64,000 bases of DNA from Hyposmocoma kahamanoa (GCF_003589595.1 NW_020653900.1:2016567-2080566), one strand, 5' to 3'. Shown: positions 37,086-48,575, numbered from the stretch's first letter. Translations and numbers: made by a program. The notes: a model not told the origin generated them from the sequence alone.

Positions 37086-37371
37086 CATTGACTTACAAAT
37101 AAATGGACGACGGGTCTAATACAAAAACCATAAAAAAAATGTCCCAAGTCAACCTATTTAAACGTAGTGACATGTAAAGGAATACGAAAAAGCTAAAACG
37201 TTGAATTTAAATTGTAATGTCATCGCAGTACTGTCTAATCTTGCTTGCTTCGCTGTCAGTCGAACAAACGAAGACTAAAGCGTGAATGACGCTCTGTATA
37301 CGATTTTAACGCCCTATAAGTTCGGACACTGTTTAGTGCGAACCCGACGGTCATATAATTGTAAGTCAATG
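37086..37371 (+). mobile_element. family C hAT MITE, 286 bp
   Basis: Ends cattgacttacaa and ttgtaagtcaatg. Flanks atagtact (37078-37085) and ataatact (37372-37379) differ at one base. Body closely matches 7669-7954. Confidence 0.86.
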
Positions 37372-37441
37372 ATAATACTGAATTTCTTGCCCCACAAAAG
37401 AATCGAGAATTCTCTGAAATCTTAACTTCGGTAAAACTAGC

Positions 37442-37840
37442 TTCCATTTATGTCTAGAATACTCTAGACATAAATGGAAACGGAGTGATGTATATAATTT
37501 TAATAATTATTAAAATTATGTACGATAGAGTAAAGTGGCTTTCCGTGGTCTCTGCCTACTCCTCCTGTGGGACTAGGGCGTGAGCTTATGTATGTATGTA
37601 TCATGTGCTAGTTTTAAATCGATTAACGGAAATTGAGTAAAATTCAATAAGCTCTATACAACCCCTAATTTGCTGCTTTTGAAGGTGGCATATCTTCTTC
37701 AAATTCGAATAAAACCACTAATAAGGCACCTCCTTTTCAACACAAAAAGAATCTTCAAAATCGGATCACAAATGTCGGATTACACACAAAAAATGCAGTC
37801 GAATTGCAAACCTCCTCCTTTTTTGAAGTAGGTCAATATT
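37442..37840. repeat. 17-bp hairpin, retroposon tail and repeat G
   Basis: Perfect arms 37442-37458 and 37463-37479 (ttccatttatgtctaga). 37533-37600 (gtggctttccgtggtctctg, tatgtatgtatgtat) resembles a widespread lepidopteran retroposon 3' end. 37605-37840 is a repeat G copy on the minus strand ending tttttgaagtaggtc. Confidence 0.6.
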
Positions 37841-38679
37841 TTAAATGTTTGTTTCAGATCTTTCTCATTATCGTTTTCCTGTTCATATTTCAAGGTACGT
37901 AATGTATCCAGTGTAAGCTGACACTCGGCGCTATTATTGGCCATAGCAATATCAGGTTGGAGAAAACATTTTTATTCTGGTGATGTAGTAGTAGGAAAAT
38001 GTAAAATTTTCCCTTCTATTAGTATATTGTATGGAAATACTTTATTGTAGTACAACTGAGGCTGTAAGCGCAAAAGTGATGTAACCTACATTTATACTTC
38101 CCAGCCAGAAAGAGATCTCTTATTATTTCGTCGGTGCTTTGTAGAAAGGGCGAAAGCGCCAATTTGAAAAATTTTTAATTAGAGCATGTTTTAGGTTTTA
38201 AAGGCGGCTTTTAAATATTTACGCCCTATTTTAAAATTCAATTTTGGTTATAATTAAGTTTAAGATTTAAAATTGCATTTAAAGTAAGACGTACATATTT
38301 AAAAATGGTCGTTAAAAAACATGCTCCTCACAAAAAATTCAAAATGGCGTATTCGCCCTTTCTACAAAACACCGAATATTTGTTTTTGATCCCCTGTGCA
38401 AGATATCAAGAATAAAATAATAATGTTTTATTCCCAAACAATACCCTGGGTACTTATTAAAAATATAATATAATAGAAAATGTATGTGAGAGTTGAACTG
38501 TATGTTATTTAGGTTAGGTATTAGAATTGAACTACATTAAGCATACATATCTACAAAAGTTTTGTTAACATTTGATGCGCTTATCACCAAAACATACCAC
38601 AAATAATGCCCTGGAATCGTGGAATAAAAAACTTACTAGTAGTTATTTAAATTTTTATTGAACTGATATTCAATCATTT

Positions 38680-38865
38680 TTATGTGAAATTACTCCACTA
38701 GTTTGTTATAAAACATAGAACACTCGATCTTCTTCGACTTCGATCCGGCCGGATTCGAACCGACGTCTTCTAGCATACCGTGCCAGACGCTATAGCTAAG
38801 CCACTGAGCGAACTAGTGGACCTCACGAATTTTTCTATGTGCTTGTTGTTGTATCATTGTGTGAT
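38680..38865 (-). repeat. SINE H copy
   Basis: Complete tRNA-like part in reverse: tail ctccactagtttgttat, B box ggattcgaaccg at about 38750, A-box side tagctaagccactgagc, then cctcacgaatttttctatgt. Confidence 0.8.
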
Positions 38866-40002
38866 TCAAGGAAACCTAACTTGTATGAACTTTTAAAAGC
38901 TTTATGAGATGACGAAAATTTTTAAATTGTGCAAAGTTATTAATTTAATTTAGAATTATCAAACCCATGAACAAATAGCGATCGATAAATGGTGTAAACA
39001 CATCACTGACCACCTTTTAACTGGCATATCCCAGTTGCTCACTGTTTAGAAAAACTTAGATTTTTAATATGACTTAAGACTAATTTTTTTGTTACTTAAT
39101 ATTTGCAATATGTCTACATTAATGACCTGTCACAAAAAAATTTGATTGTCTGTGATAGCTATATAACATGTGATCACAATTGCTCTATAAATGAATTTTT
39201 GATTTTGACTGTACTTACCTTACAAATACAATGAGGGGATCCGTTGGGAGTTGCAAAATACAAAGTGGATCAGTTCGGATTTAAAAATGGCGGTGAATTA
39301 ATTGTACGGGATCAGATGGGAAAAACTTTTTGTTTTTTTGCCGTAGCGCCACCTGTGATTTCATTATAATCTCAGCCCGTTAACACCCACTGCTGGGTAC
39401 AGGCCTTCTCTTTAGCACGCCGGCTAAACCTGTGATATAATGATTTTAAATAAATAAAAATAAAAAAAGGTCTTATTTTGTATATTTCAGGTGTGGTGAT
39501 TATTAACGTGTGGGCTGGTGTGATGGAATGCAAGCAAAGTATGTATTTTCAGATCATTCCAAAAGATCAACATGATTCGCTCTTATAAAACTAAGTATTT
39601 TGCAAGAACGATTCATATGTACTAGGGTTACTATGTGTGTCACTTGTCTCTACGATTTATTTATTTATTTAAGGCACTAAGATCTACTAAACCAACAGTT
39701 ATTTTTTATTCTTATTACGTGAACGTGGCTGCACTGTAGAGAGCTTAGTATCATCTGTGGAGATTGAAGACAATGGTAATAAAATCGGATCGGAATAGGA
39801 AAGAGCATGTTTCTTCGTTTAGGCATAAGCACCAGGTTCAATTTCGCTAAACATTTGTTAGAAACAAATCATATTTTACCAGATGCCCATTCTTATGAAA
39901 TCTTACATTTTTGCGAAAAAGGACTACGTCTGAGTGTCTTAGAACAGATGTAAATAATTAGGTACAACTACAGGGGTTGTATAATTAATGAACAATTGAA
40001 TT
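38866..40002. other. no gene recognised
   Basis: AT-rich. 39040-39300 shares ttgcaatatgtctacattaa and cctgtcacaaaaaaatttga with 46060-46260, an undefined repeat. 39365-39420 (cagcccgttaacacccactg) looks like a LINE 3' tail. Confidence 0.4.
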
Positions 40003-40079
40003 TTGCATCATCACCTTTATTACGGGTATTTTCGGGTTTCAACAATAGCAACACTGGGGGTAGCGGGGTATAAATACAC

Positions 40080-40410
40080 CAACCGTTCTGAACAAGCTCA
40101 ATTGCATCCTCTTACGACCCCCTCAGGGAACAACCCCACCGCGTACGTAGGACCCGTCGGCCAAGGGAAGTCCTCAACGACCCTGACGACCCTATCACTC
40201 TCGCCACTTTGAAGGCCAACCAGATCGCTAGTCAGTCCCGTTCCGCACGCACCAAGCGTCCTCGTCGGCGAGGTCGTAGAGCCCCTCATTTTAGCACGTA
40301 CACTGGTAGATTCTCTCCAACAGCACGCCCTTCTAGCGGAAGTCTCCAGTAGCGCCCTGAGCCGAGGTCCGTGCCCACTTGGGCGCCCTCAGCCCCGTTA
40401 CTTAGCTTTA
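40080..40410. other. GC-rich stretch of unknown origin
   Basis: Distinctly GC-rich against its surroundings. It contains no convincing long frame on either strand; the overlapping 63-69 codon frames show only Arg/Pro/Gly-rich low complexity. It could be the 3' end of a retroelement. Confidence 0.4.
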
Positions 40411-40639
40411 AGTTTATTTTAGGGGTTATGAGCCTTCAGCTCGCCCTTTTTCTCGTGTGGAGACGCGAAACTCGTGTCGGGTATATTTTTGGTAATGGTT
40501 TGTGACTGTAGTTGCGCTTGTGTTATTTATTTAATTAATTTTATGCGGAGGGAAGGTGAGATAATTAACTGCATGAAAAAATATTCAACACAAACGCAGC
40601 TATCTTGCATGATTTAACCTTCACTGGGTTCGCGGAGTA

Positions 40640-41220
40640 GCAAATTAATTTACTTCCATTTTTATTACCACCTAAGTGTCGCCAAGGCGCCCTTTTAACG
40701 GGAAAATAAATTTTTGTTAAAGTAACTGTTTTTTGTTTAACGAGTTCTTAGGTTTTCGCGATTGTTACATGAAATGAAGCTATTTTTCCGGATTTAAATT
40801 GCGTATACTTGTTTTTTTAAAAAAACCCGACGTATCGGACCCTTTACAGGTCCCATGGTCACGGTTGACATGGTCAATTCATTCATTTCCTGTTTTTTGT
40901 TTCTTCAAAAAGTTATCAAAAATTATTAATTATTATTATTATTATCAAAAAGTTAAAGCTTCGGCTTTACCAAGGACAGTTTTCACGCCTCGCCACTCCA
41001 CGCTATTGACATGAGATGATTGAAAATTTGCAGATCAAGATCAAAAGCGACATAATCAAAATAAGTTTATTGCTATTGTGTATATTATATAGTTTTATGT
41101 TATTTTATTTATTTATTTTTAGGTTTGTTTGAAAAAACAAATATACGCGATTTAAATCCGGAAAAATACATTTTTTTCCTATGTGTAACAATCATGAAAA
41201 CCTAAGAACTCGATGTGTTA
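40640..41220. repeat. family F element with repeat E inserted, then an opposed E copy
   Basis: F parts flank the insert: tcgccaaggcgcccttttaa at about 40680 and acgcctcgccactcc at about 40986. Repeat E (plus) occupies about 40735-40880 (cgcgattgttacatgaaatg to tcccatggtcacggttga). A reverse E copy lies at about 41118-41220. Confidence 0.6.
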
Positions 41221-41457
41221 TTTTATTGTTTGTTGTCTCAGTATTGAGAGCACACTCACTTGTCGAATATGATCCGGACTCTATATGCAATAAACGCCGC
41301 AAATAGGACGTTTTTCAACCATTTGCCGCTAATAGCAGTTTTGCACAACGCTTCTTTTGCTTTTAATTTACAATTTCCAATTGCTTGCAAAAACTAGATT
41401 ACTCGGAACTTGAAAATCGTATCGTTCTCATTTAATTATGTTTAGACATTGAATTCA

Positions 41458-41477
41458 CACACACATACACACGCACA

Positions 41478-41519
<42 letters not shown>

Positions 41520-41600
41520 AAATCATGCACGCTCTCACACTTACATACGTAATCACGCTCGCGCTCGCGCATCTACGTACACTCAACTTACACACATTAG
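41458..41600. repeat. (CA)n microsatellite with CA/CG-rich flank
   Basis: CA repeats to about 41515, followed by imperfect cacgctcgcgctcgcgca and similar. Non-coding. Confidence 0.9.
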
Positions 41601-42359
41601 CACGTATTTTTGGCATAATTGTTAGTATTTATTGCTCAACAGTATCTTTTAAGATTGTGGACTTTATTTAAGACTACTCTCTCTGAGAGGGTGAGGGCCT
41701 GGTGAGCTGTAATACAGATTTACTTGCCTAGTACGGTCTCCAGGCTCTCACAAGGGGTACAACATTTAAAATTGTTAGTCTATTATAAAATAAGTGTATA
41801 TTTATTTCCTTGTGTTGAGACGATAAATCATTATTATTATTATATGTAATATACGTATCGCTAATTATTATTTTGTTATTTTTTAGTATCGGCCCAAACG
41901 GCGGTGGCGAATGTAAATCAAAGTTTATCTCCAAAGGCTGTTTGTCGCGCCACACGAGGTAAGTACACGAAACTTTGAGCAGCAAGATCTGAATAAGTTG
42001 ATGAGTCATTTGGACGCTTCCTGTATAGAGTGGAATGTTTCAGAACTAACTTCTTTTACTTATAACGGGAACATTGATGGCAAAACTCAATACTAGCATC
42101 AACAATTAATAGCGAAATAGCGAAATATCGGTGATTGGTTAAAAATCGGGCGCCACACTTTTGTGTCTACGAAAAAATATGGATATGCCTTTCTGAATAA
42201 AAAAATAAAAATCAATTTAGTCAATCCTAGATTCACGAATATTATTTACGAAATGACTATAAATTAATTGCAAAATAACATTTTAATAATTGCTTAGAAA
42301 GGAATACAGAAAAAATTTAAGTGATGTGATAGAATGAGAGATGATCAGGGAATTGACGT

Positions 42360-42720
42360 AGCGACAGTAGCGTATTTGCCCTAAGACCACCCTAAGCTTG
42401 GGCCTAGAGCGGCCAGGTTTTAGGGGCGGCCAATCGTGATAAAAAATTCAGAATTCAGAAATTCTGATACCAAATTACTCAAAGTACCTAAATATTTTAC
42501 AGGCTCACGCACATTATGGCAGGTCGCATTGCACCGCATCGCGTAACAATAATCTTCCTAAATCACTTTCGTACATTTTAGTAAGCTTAGCACTCGTATA
42601 GGTGCCTACCTATACGAGTGCTAAACTTTCTCAGGGGCGGCTAGTACTGGCAACATGGCGTGGGGCCTAGGGCGGTCAAGACTGCAAATTTGCCACTGCG
42701 TAGCGATAGAGCATTACGAC
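42360..42720. repeat. GGGGCGGCYA-type repeats around a 17-bp hairpin
   Basis: ggggcggccaatcg (about 42425) and ggggcggctagtac (about 42635) are direct repeats. Between them, perfect arms 42587-42603 and 42608-42624 (ttagcactcgtataggt) surround a 4-base loop. Probably part of one unclassified element. Confidence 0.6.
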
Positions 42721-43069
42721 TTATAAATACGTGGAACTCAAGCCATGTTAATAACTTTTTTTTTGTACTGTGGCTGACAGTTCGGAATCTGCGTAAACAT
42801 AATCTTAAAAGAAAGGTTTATGTACTATGTACTATGTAATATGTAATCATATTTAATTAAAAAAATATTATTACGAGAAGTTCTATGAAATTGTGTGCAA
42901 GAATATTATTTTGCAATAACACGATTAAAGTCATGGAAATAAATACATTTATTCAGAAAGGCTTGTCCATATTAATTCTTCCTGGCGGGAAAAAACAGGA
43001 AGTTTAGGTAAAAACGGAATATAGGATCACAGCATATCTTAATAACCTGGACCTTTAAATATATCATCA

Positions 43070-43345
43070 TCAGCCTATCGTAGTCCACTGCTCGTGCACT
43101 ATTTCTCCCGGGCCTCAGTTTGCCTCATCCATCTGCTGCTAGCAGCCTTTCACAAATCGCCACGCCATTTCATCAGAGGGCAACCTACATGACTTTGCCA
43201 AGTCGTGGTCTTCACTCAAGAACTCGCTTATCGGTTATGGGTTCTTCGACAGATATGGCCAGCCTACAGCCGACTTTTAACTGATGGACTAGCCGTATCG
43301 TGATTCGTGAGTGTCCACGTCTCGGCTCCGTATGTCATAATAGGT
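43070..43345 (-). pseudogene. RTE-like LINE reverse-transcriptase 3' remnant
   Basis: On the minus strand 43290-43345 encodes MTYGAETWTLTNHDT, the YGxETWxLT signature near the end of RTE-type ORF2. Downstream frames are broken. The 3' end carries the atcatcatcagcctatcgta motif often found at RTE tails. The catalytic core is absent. Confidence 0.6.
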
Positions 43346-43353
43346 ATAAAGCA

Positions 43354-43520
43354 TTGATTTCGGGCCCTTTACAGGTCCCATGGTCACGATTGACGGGACC
43401 TGTAAAGGGCCCGAAACGTCGGTTTGTTTGAGAAAACAAATATACGCGATTTCAATCCGGAAAAATAGTTTCATTTCCTATGTGTAACAATCGCGAAAAC
43501 CTAAAAACTCGATAAATAGT
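43354..43520. repeat. two repeat E pieces head to head
   Basis: 43358-43379 and 43395-43416 are perfect 22-bp inverted copies of the E landmark (cgggccctttacaggtccc) with a 15-base spacer. The second continues into a full reverse E body, ending tgtaacaatcgcgaaaacct. It sits at the end of the LINE remnant. Confidence 0.75.
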
Positions 43521-43824
43521 AGATATATTTCCAAGTCGAATGAATGCGTTCAGTCTTCACAAAGAACTCGAACGACAGCCGAAACATGACAATTGCCGAG
43601 AGAAAATTAAAAAAAATGTAGTATTGTACCTATACCTACCTGTGCCATGGGGGTCTATTCCCGTACTCCGTAGTGCATACCTTACGTACCTGTGTTAACA
43701 TTTGCATTCACAATAATCTTTACTTATGTTTATTCTTGTTTATTCACAATACTTTTCACTTAGCCTATTGTAAGAACTCCGACACTGACAATCCGTAAGC
43801 AAATAATTAATATCATTATTGCAG

Positions 43825-43930
43825 ATATATTAAACATCTGGCACGACGTGATATCTCCGGATGCCTATGAAAAATATTATAAAGATTAGCAACAAAAATG
43901 TCTCTCAACTCCAAGTTGCAAATGAAGTAC
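43825..43930 (+). pseudogene. exon-like unit 1 of a tandem duplication, with stop
   Basis: After an acceptor-like ttattgcag the frame reads ILNIWHDVISPDAYEKYYKD, then TAG at 43887-43889, then QQKCLSTP. It aligns without gaps with unit 2 (44076 on). The repeated block also covers about 140 bp upstream, including ccgacactgacaatccgtaa. Origin unknown. Confidence 0.4.
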
Positions 43931-44075
43931 GCACACCGTTCTAAAACTTGATATTTCCATTCACAACAGTCTTTATATAAATATAAGCTCGTTTATTCGT
44001 AACACTTTTTACTGAGCCTTTTTAGAACTCCGACGTTGACAATCTGTAAGCAAATAATTCATTTTATTATTGCAG

Positions 44076-44254
44076 CTGTATTAAACGCCTGCCACGACGT
44101 TATGCCTTCGGAAACATATGAAAAAAAATACAAAGATTATCAACAAAAATGTATCGTAACTCCAAAAAATGCTGCAGCAGCTCGAAACAACTGTATATTG
44201 TACATTTTCATAGCAATTTTAACTGTTGTACCTATAAACTGTTTGATTGTATAA
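44076..44254 (+). CDS. exon-like unit 2: possible terminal exon of unknown gene
   Basis: Acceptor-like tattattgcag ends at 44075. The phase-1 frame reads VLNACHDVMPSETYEKKYKD, YQQKCIVTP, an Ala-rich linker, then a hydrophobic C-terminus (ILYIFIAILTVVPINCLIV) and TAA. AATAAA follows at about 44383. The hydrophobic end could be a membrane segment or a GPI-anchor signal. No upstream exon was found, and the family is not recognised. The open frame from 44036 starts in the putative intron. It could be a real terminal exon, a retained fragment or chance. Confidence 0.3.
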
Positions 44255-44389
44255 GAAAGGTGTTTTGTAGTTACAAAACTCACCTATCGTGCATATGAAG
44301 ATTTACAGACAATTTTAGTAAAAAATAACTTTTAATTTGGAGAACTTTTGTTGGAGAAATTGACACGCACAAATACTATCTGAAATAAA

Positions 44390-45070
44390 GTAAATGCTGA
44401 CTTAAATGCAAGTAACGTTGTGTATATAAATAAATATATTTAACTAAAAACATTTATAAATCATTTTTAACTCTTCTACAGTTTAGTAGCAAGCATTTTT
44501 TTTTACCTAAAAGTAGAACTGACTTTTAAGGACATTGAACCCTATTAGCTTTTTCAGATTTAAGCAAAGTACGTTCAGCATTTACCGAACTGGATGGTGG
44601 TATTAACTCAAAATGTTTTTAAGTGTCTTTGATTATTCTTTCCCTGGACTCTTCATAAGCATAATGCTTAGCTGAGCTACGGTATTATTTTGTGGGGCAA
44701 CAGCACTGAGGTAAATAAATTGTTTATGTTAGAAAAATTATGTATTCGTATATTGGTAAACAAGTAAGAAAAATTGCAGACCTCATTTTGTTAAATACAA
44801 GATTCTCACTGTAACATCCATGTACGTGTTCGAAAGGTGTAAACTAGTACGGGAAAACAAACACTTATGTCGGTAAACTGAAGTGAGAGTAAGAATGGCG
44901 AAAATTTATCAGCGTTATAAAAAATGTAATATCATGTAATATTACATTTATAATAAATGTAATAACATATAAAAATATGTAATCATATTTTTATATATGT
45001 ATTGGTAATGACGTGCATGATCCCTAGACACTTTTGATGTGTGTTGTTTCATATAATTTTTGTGGTCATA
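44390..45070. other. no gene recognised
   Basis: AT-rich with a short palindromic run of tgtaatatcatgtaatatta type at about 44925-45000. Nothing else. Confidence 0.4.
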
Positions 45071-45072
45071 GT

Positions 45073-45760
45073 CAAACTCAAATAAATATTTATTCCATAA
45101 GTAACAACACTTGTAACATTTTTATACTTGTAAACGTCATTTTTTAAGCCACTGCTCGTTCACTGCGCTGACCTCCCTGAGAAGAACGAGCAATAAACTC
45201 TAGGGATCGCTCTTTTCAACTAAACTTAAATGCTATAGAATACATTTCGAATCATATTTGTGTGGAATCTAAACTCACGTTGTCTTTCCATACATCTTTA
45301 TCTAAAACGTAGGCTACAATTTTGTAATATGACTTTTTAATTAAAATACTTTTAATATAAGTTTTAAACTTAGGAAATGGTAATCTAATATAATTATGCT
45401 CCGGAATCTTATTGTAAAAACGTATACAGTTCCCCATAAAAGAGCCGTTTACCTCAGTTAAACGAAATCGTGGAACCATGAGTTTGGACTTAGTCTAAGG
45501 TTAGTATTAGGGACATCTTCTTTCTTATTGAAATTATGTATATTTTTACGGGCATATAAAATATTTGAGTAAATGCACTGTGATGCCACAGTCATGATAC
45601 CAGTCTCCTTAAACTTTTCTCTGAGAGAAATCTGAGAACCTACACGGTACATAGAACGAATCGCTCATTTTTGCAACACAAAATATGGTTTGTACATCTG
45701 CCGCTTTACTCCACATGAGAATCCCGTAGGACATTATACTATGGAGTGTATAGTATGTAT
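45073..45760 (-). pseudogene. CR1/Jockey-like LINE reverse-transcriptase C-terminus
   Basis: The minus strand encodes YGILMWSKAADVQTIFVLQK in the upstream part, then after frame breaks MVPRFRLTEVNGSFMGNCIR, FYNKIPEHNYIRLPFPKFK and DVWKD before the stop at 45252. The ORF2 catalytic domain is missing. It shares the 3' UTR (gagggaggtcag-like, gctcgttc) and the tttgacttt tail with the inverted relative at 62830-63285. Confidence 0.72.
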
Positions 45761-46595
45761 TACACGTTACAGGTTGGGACAAGATTTTTCACGTTGTAAT
45801 TATATAAATAAACCATAAATGTAGGTAGATTGATTAATAAGTAAGTATAATACAGTGGACTGAACGAAATTAAAGTATTACGTGTATTGTTGTCGTTTGG
45901 ATTAAATCTGTATTTTGTTATTTGTCGTTTTTTAGTGTAGTGACTTTTTGTAATTTTTTAAAGTTTGTTTATATTTAGTTTATTAGATATGAACAACATT
46001 AACTGTATACTTGGACGGTCTCAAGGCCTTTAACTCTTTGTATTTTCTTAAAATTTTTTGGTTCTTTTTGATTTGCAATACATCAATATTAATGACCTGT
46101 CACAAAAGAAAGACTACTCGTATCTGTGATAATTATAACATTAAACTTAGATTTTAAATACTACGTAAGACCCTTTTTTGGTTAATTGAGATTTGCAATA
46201 TATCAGTTTTGCATTAATGACCTGTGAAAAAAATTGATTGTGTGTGATAATTATAACATTTGATCACAATGGCTCAATAAATGAATATTTGATTTCAAAA
46301 CTTCTTTTTTTCTTGACTGTACTTACCTTATAAATACATCCATTTAGAGTTGCAAAATATGGATTCCCATCCGTTGCAATTTAAAATTGGCGGTGGATCA
46401 GTCCTGGGGATCAGATGGAAATAAGCCATAATGGACCAAGATCATTAAATCCGTATATGCTTTAAGTAAAAGAAGTGTTAGTCGTTTTATTACCCTGCTG
46501 TAGCAGAAAGGATAAGTCGCTCCAAGAGATAACATTCATCGATGAATTAGTTATTTGTTATGCAAGGCTGCAATATTGAATTAGGTTTCAAGCCT

Positions 46596-46810
46596 CTGCC
46601 TCCGTGGCCGAACGGTTACCATGCCGGACTACCACGCAGAGGTCCCAGGTTCGATTCCCGGGCCGAGAGAAATAGTTGTATGGCCTACAATTATTTCTCT
46701 CGTGAGTTTGGGTGTAATTTGTGGTTGTCTATGTGTGTGTCCATGGCACCCGCGACACAGGGTTTCCCTAGTGCGGGGCTATGTTGAGCGTGTGCGTTAT
46801 TTATTATTTA
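46596..46810 (+). repeat. SINE B, best copy
   Basis: tRNA-derived SINE. A box tggccgaacgg at 46605-46615 and perfect B box ggttcgattcc at 46648-46658 form an internal pol III promoter. The body runs ttatttctctcgtgagtttg, gtccatggcacccgcgacac and ends in TTATT-rich sequence. The 5' and 3' parts of the tRNA-like head do not pair as an acceptor stem, so it is not a tRNA gene. Confidence 0.88.
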
Positions 46811-47427
46811 TTTTATTTATTAAGCAAGCGAAGGAGTTTAAGATTGAACCACGAGCGAAGCGGGTGGTTCAAAACTAGAATTCTGGGCGTAGCGAGGGTT
46901 TCAAGACACGAGACGCAAAACTACTTTATTGCCAAGCGAAGCATACAACTTTTCACCTCACTATATGGAGGAAAATGGTAGATGAAGGAAACAGTTGAAC
47001 TATGAAATATCAATTTTTTTTTATCAAAAGAAAAGGTTTATTTATCATTCGCTCTGGACCTTTTGGAGGGAAAAGTGTCGTTTTTATTCTGACTTTCAAT
47101 TATTTTGTGAATTCTAGTTTAAAGTGGAATAGGATAGTGCTATTGTGCCTTAATCGAAGGTTAAAACGCGAAATTATATGAATCTCGAACTAAAATACCC
47201 GTATCGGCCTGTTTTAAGGAATCCCGAGTCAATCCAAGCACGCCGCCGCCGCCTCAAATTGCCTATCCTCTTTGTGGCGGCCATGTTTACAGAAACATAA
47301 TTAAACTTCATGTTTAGGCTGATGGCTTTGCCAAAGCCTTAATAAATTAAAAAAAAAAAGAAAAAGAAAAAGTTTATCTTCGGATGCGTTCTGAATTTGG
47401 ACCTCATCAACTTAATTATTAAATAGG
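46811..47427. other. no gene recognised
   Basis: 46845-46960 holds gagcgaagcgggtggttcaa-type sequence with short direct repeats of gcgaagc. 47230-47300 is GC-rich. No coding evidence. Confidence 0.35.
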
Positions 47428-47560
47428 AAATGACCCCATTTTTCCGGATTTAAATCGCGTATATTTGTTTTTTCAAACAAATCGACGTTTCGGGCCTTTT
47501 ACAGGTCCCATGGTCACGTTTGACTGAGGTGGTACAGTCATCAATCAGTTACGTCTAATA
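47428..47560 (+). repeat. repeat E copy
   Basis: Family order kept: ggaaatgaccccatttttcc, atcgcgtatatttgtttttt, cgacgtttcgggcc, caggtcccatggtcacg. Followed by ggtggtacagtcatcaatca, also seen at 35345. Confidence 0.7.
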
Positions 47561-47949
47561 TTAATGCAAAACACCCTTTTTTTCACTATAGTTACAAAAG
47601 TTATTAATTAAATACCTTATTTTTAATTTTACAAAGAAAACATTCCAATTTACGCTACATTACGTTTTACAAATTATTTTATTGAATGATTTTTTTATTA
47701 AGTTCAATTTATTATTAATTAATTATACATGCTGGAATAAATTAAAACATATTAATTAGTACTGCAGTCTTATGTCTGGTTGTTATTTTTCATCAGAGGA
47801 AAAACTGGATCCCAAACTGGTGGTGTGGAGAAACCATCTTCCCTGTTGAAATTAGGATGTTTAAAGAAACTTTTACTTTTATTATTATTTATTATATTAT
47901 TATTTCTTAATTTTATTTTAACTTTTTTAGTACTAAGATCCAATTTACC

Positions 47950-48195
47950 ATGGAACGAGAAAATTGTGGTACTTTAGCTTTCTTAGATGTTTTAATTAAA
48001 AGAAATCCTAATAACACCTTAGGCCATACTGTATTTCGAAAGAAAACCTATACAGATAGGTACCTCAATGATAATTCCCATCACCATCCTAGCCAGTTAG
48101 CTACCGTGGGCAAATCTTTGTTTCAGAGAGCACATGTTGTCTGCGACGCCTCGATAAAGCTATTATATCCACATTTAACTCTCAAATTCGAGTGA
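47950..48195 (+). pseudogene. Penelope-like element fragment
   Basis: The 81-codon frame reads MERENCGTLAFLDVLIKRNP, then LGHTVFRKKTYTDRYLNDNS and HHHPSQL. FLDVL..R and the VxRKxTxTDRYLxxxSHHHP stretch are what I know from the segment after the reverse-transcriptase core of Penelope-like retroelements. Neither the RT core nor the GIY-YIG nuclease is visible. The upstream frame at 47780-47977 is in another phase, consistent with decay. Confidence 0.7.
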
Positions 48196-48419
48196 TAAAT
48201 TTTTAAATTTTACCACAATAGCTAACATGACGTTAAGCACCGTGACGTCACATTTTTATGTCATCGCGAGCGCCGCGACCAATGACTGCAAAAGGTTAAC
48301 ACAGTGCCAAACATGGCTGCAAGGTTATAGCTGATTTTAAAACTCATCTTGGCAGTTCTGCACAGTAATTTTATCAACGTAAAAATTGAGCGCGACAAAA
48401 GAAATGAAAAGAAACAATA

Positions 48420-48575
48420 TGTGTGATAGCGCCAAAATTGTACAATAATCTGCCAAATCATATCCTTAATACAAGCGACATTGCCAATTTTAAAAAGTGT
48501 GTTTTTAATTTATTGACTAAAAAAGCATATTACGAAGTCAGCGATTATTTAAATGACAATAACATAGAACAATAG
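48420..48575 (+). pseudogene. LINE reverse-transcriptase C-terminal tail
   Basis: Encodes KLYNNLPNHILNTSDIANFK, KCVFNLLTKKAYYEVSDYLN and a stop after NNIEQ: the usual LYNxLPxxI...FK..L...AYYxxxDYL ending of CR1/Jockey-like ORF2. Nothing upstream is left. Confidence 0.65.

Noticed and set aside
41458..41600. CRISPR-like or satellite array
   Set aside because: It is a plain CA microsatellite with degenerate CA/CG flank and no spacers.
46596..46670. Possible tRNA gene (A and B boxes)
   Set aside because: The ends do not form an acceptor stem, and the same sequence recurs in six places with a SINE body; it is SINE B.
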